Shown here: piece by piece, positions 62,055 through 64,000 of the stretch | Layout of the letters: each line of letters opens with the position of its first letter | Position numbering within the stretch: the first letter of the stretch is position 1 | Origin: DASZUK01 sp963745595 | GTDB taxonomy: Bacteria; Actinomycetota; Acidimicrobiia; Acidimicrobiales; RAAP-2 | DNA: 64,000 nt | NCBI GenBank assembly: GCA_963745595.1 | Contig: CAVUYB010000005.1 | Location: 310,001 to 374,000, forward strand | Direction of reading: 5' to 3' | The notes under the pieces: generated by a model | What the model was told of the DNA's origin: nothing | Databases searched by the model: none | The model's input: the letters and a program-made list of their open reading frames with translations, nothing else | Program-made: the position numbers and the translations under genes

Positions 62055-63200
62055 GATTTTGTCGCTGTCGCCTAGCAGAAATTCACAAAGTTCGGACGAG
62101 GTCACGACCGTTGCCGAGAGGTCGACGATGAGTTCCTCGACGACCACTTGGCGTCGGCGTTCAAACCACATCGAGTTCTCATCTAGCTCCTCATGGCTGT
62201 CGACAAGGTAAAGAAATGGGGTCGGATCATTGATCATCCAGTGAGGGAGGAGAGTCGGCAGCCACAGACATGTTGACGCGTTGTTCATTTGTCTAAAGTC
62301 TCGGATCCGATGGCCAATACCTGGCCAGCGGGCCTCAAGACGCTCGATCGCGATGGTCTGATCCGCACCGCGAGAGAGGTCGAGGACCCCGAATGGCGTC
62401 GTCTCCAGCTCTGGACGTACAGCGATCGCGTGGTCAAGTCCTTCGTCGATGAATGTCCCGAGGTCTACGCTGTATCTACCGCCCCACTTTGACCAGAAGG
62501 CTGCCTCGGCCGCGTCGACACGGGCGTACCGCACGGTCCCAGACCGATTCCTCCAATGGTAGGCGACTGATTTCGCACACATAAAGTTTCGTAGCCCATA
62601 GTGGACAGCTCGGAGGCAATGATCGAGGTCAGAGTTATGGTTGTAGAGCTGTTCGTCTAGGGGGCCAAGAAGCTCGAGGGCTCTCCTCGTCATAGCAGCC
62701 GTCGCTCCGGTCACGATTTGCAGCTCACGCGTCGGTAGGCACAACGGGTGGTCCTTTGGAAGATGACGAAATACGTGCCGCTTAGAGTGGCTACCGAATG
62801 CCATCCCAACACTCTGGGTACGGCCGGTGGTTGGATAGATAAGCTTCGAACCCACGATTCCGACGTCCGTGGTATGCCGATCGATGAGCTCAATCATCGC
62901 AACAAGACAATTGGGATCGAGGATCACATCAACGTTGAGCTGGATGACAATGTCTCCTGTCACCACGCTGAATCCTCGGTTCACGGCCCCAGCGTTGCCA
63001 AGGTTCGTTTCGTTGCGCAGCCGAGCAACGTTAGCGTCCGGCAGCTCAGGTATGGCGTTCAACACGGGCTCGGTTGACGCATCATCAACTACGACGACCT
63101 GTGACGCCTTCGGTAACGCGACAGCCAAAGACTCGAAGAATGCCGGCAAGTGGGCGATGCTGTTGAAGATCGGGACGATGACGCTAACGCGCGGCACGGA

Positions 63201-63218
63201 CGATAATTCCTAGTTATC
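63201..63218. repeat. Right 18-bp inverted repeat of the putative invertible cassette
   Basis: CGATAATTCCTAGTTATC mirrors 58361-58378 without mismatch. It contains the last two codons and TAG stop (63218-63210) of the intact-frame recombinase and the ribosome site of the GT2 gene. Confidence 0.8.
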
Positions 63219-64000
63219 AGCGGTGAGGCACCTCCCTACGACGTTTGCCTGGCTGAGGGTGCGGGCGAGGGCCTGATCGGAGACGTGGGTGTAGATCTCC
63301 GTGGTCGACAGGCTCGGCGTGGCCGAGGAGGCGTTGTATGTACCGGATGTCGACGCCGGACTCGATCAGCTGGGTAGCAGCCGAATGGCGCAGCATGTGC
63401 GGAGTCGTCGGTCGGTGGATGCCTGCCCGGTCTGCCGACTTGGCCAGTCGGGACCGCATCGTGGGCTCGGTCAGGGGGTTGGCGAGGCCGTTGAAGAGCA
63501 GGCGGTCATGGCGGATGCCGAGGGTCGTACGGGCGACCAGGTAAGCGGCAACGAGGTTGGTGAGCCAAGGGTCGGGGAGGAAGACTCGTCGTTCCCGGGA
63601 ACCCTTGCCGGTGACCCGGATGCTGTACTCCTCGAGATCGATGTCTCGGCAGCGGATCCCGACGACCTCGCTGACCCGTAATCCGGTGGCCAACATGAGG
63701 GCGACAGCCAGGAGGGTCGTGGCGTCGTGCGGACGAGGCAAGGTAGCCGGCGGCCGTTCGGTGCGCGAGACTCGGGCGGCCTGACAGAGGTGCCTGAGGA
63801 GCCGGTTGAGATCTCCGGCCGGAAGCGACCTTGGAAGGCGGCGGCCCCGACGGAATTGGATCGAGACTTCGGCCCACGGGTCGGAGTCGACCACCCCGGT
63901 GGCGACCAGCCACCGAGTGAAGCTCCGGGTGCCGGCCACCCGGCGACGGATCGAGGTGGTCGACATGCCCGCCGCCCGCTGGGTGTCGACGAAGGCGGTC
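63210..64000 (-). CDS. XerC/D-type tyrosine recombinase, 5' end outside window, frameshifted near 3' end
   Basis: Reading leftward from the window edge, the core-binding part (AFVDTQRAAGMSTTSIRRRVAGTRSFTRWLV) leads into the catalytic domain: Arg in ATGLRVSEVVGIR, Lys in VTGKGSRERRVFLP, HMLRHSAAT (HxxR) and LLGHA. At about 63314-63316 an extra G (GCCGAGCC) throws the frame off, and the current frame ends at 63217 without the catalytic tyrosine. In the shifted frame the sequence continues SLSTTEIYTHVSDQALARTLSQ with the tyrosine codon at 63293-63291 and stops at 63210 inside the inverted repeat. It probably acts on the flanking repeats if the frame is intact. Confidence 0.8.

Overview
The window is high-GC bacterial DNA, roughly 70% GC by eye over most of its length. 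Start codons are frequently GTG, stop/start overlaps (GTGA, ATGA) are frequent, and F420-dependent enzymes, DUF5719 and actinobacterial polyprenyl/GDP-mannose glycan genes are present. This fits Actinomycetota, and the gene mix suggests class Acidimicrobiia (inference, not tested by phylogeny). No rRNA, tRNA or CRISPR array was recognised.

Positions 1-15,803 and 17,624-35,801 form a surface-glycan and housekeeping region. It holds a rhamnan-synthesis F-type protein (cut by the left edge), a glycosidase-like anchored protein, a GT2-GT4 fusion, an NDP-sugar pyrophosphorylase, two NDP-sugar epimerase/reductases and three consecutive GT4 glycosyltransferases. Further on are two very large polytopic glycosyltransferase-like membrane proteins, phosphomannomutase, Trm112 and a PGI/PMI isomerase. 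Together they could take fructose-6-P through mannose-6-P and mannose-1-P to GDP-mannose and GDP-6-deoxyhexose, and then build and export a glycan. CofE, FtsH, an EndoQ-type PHP/UvrD helicase fusion and a CPBP protease are embedded among them.

Positions 35,841-39,652 and 43,633-58,150 carry a sterol side-chain degradation regulon much like the mycobacterial igr/KstR genes: a FadA5-type thiolase, a FadE26/FadE27 pair, CYP125, an Rv3520c-type F420 oxidoreductase, FadE29-ChsH2-FadE28-ChsH1-Ltp2-Ltp2', a FadD17/19-type CoA ligase and two more luciferase-like oxidoreductases. Four sites matching, or one base off, the KstR operator TnnAACnnGTTnnA lie in exactly the promoter gaps of these transcription units. 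A VapBC toxin-antitoxin pair sits inside this block. Between the two sterol parts are a low-GC non-coding stretch with a strong interleaved inverted-repeat (pseudoknot-like) structure, a cupin, and an ECF sigma/membrane-protein pair.

The right end (about 58.3-64.0 kb) is a compositionally distinct island. An 18-bp perfect inverted repeat (58361-58378 and 63201-63218) brackets two convergent genes: a 1216-residue Mrr-like nuclease/STAND NTPase/TPR-like protein that resembles antiviral STAND (Avs) effectors, and a GT2 glycosyltransferase. A XerC/D-type tyrosine recombinase abuts the right repeat and its intact reading frame ends inside that repeat. This is the layout expected of a recombinase-controlled invertible cassette and is the most unusual feature of the window. 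In the sequence as given the recombinase is frameshifted just before its catalytic tyrosine. Similar single-base-type frameshifts split three other GC-rich genes (a GT4, FadE28-type, FadD), so assembly error must be excluded before calling these pseudogenes.
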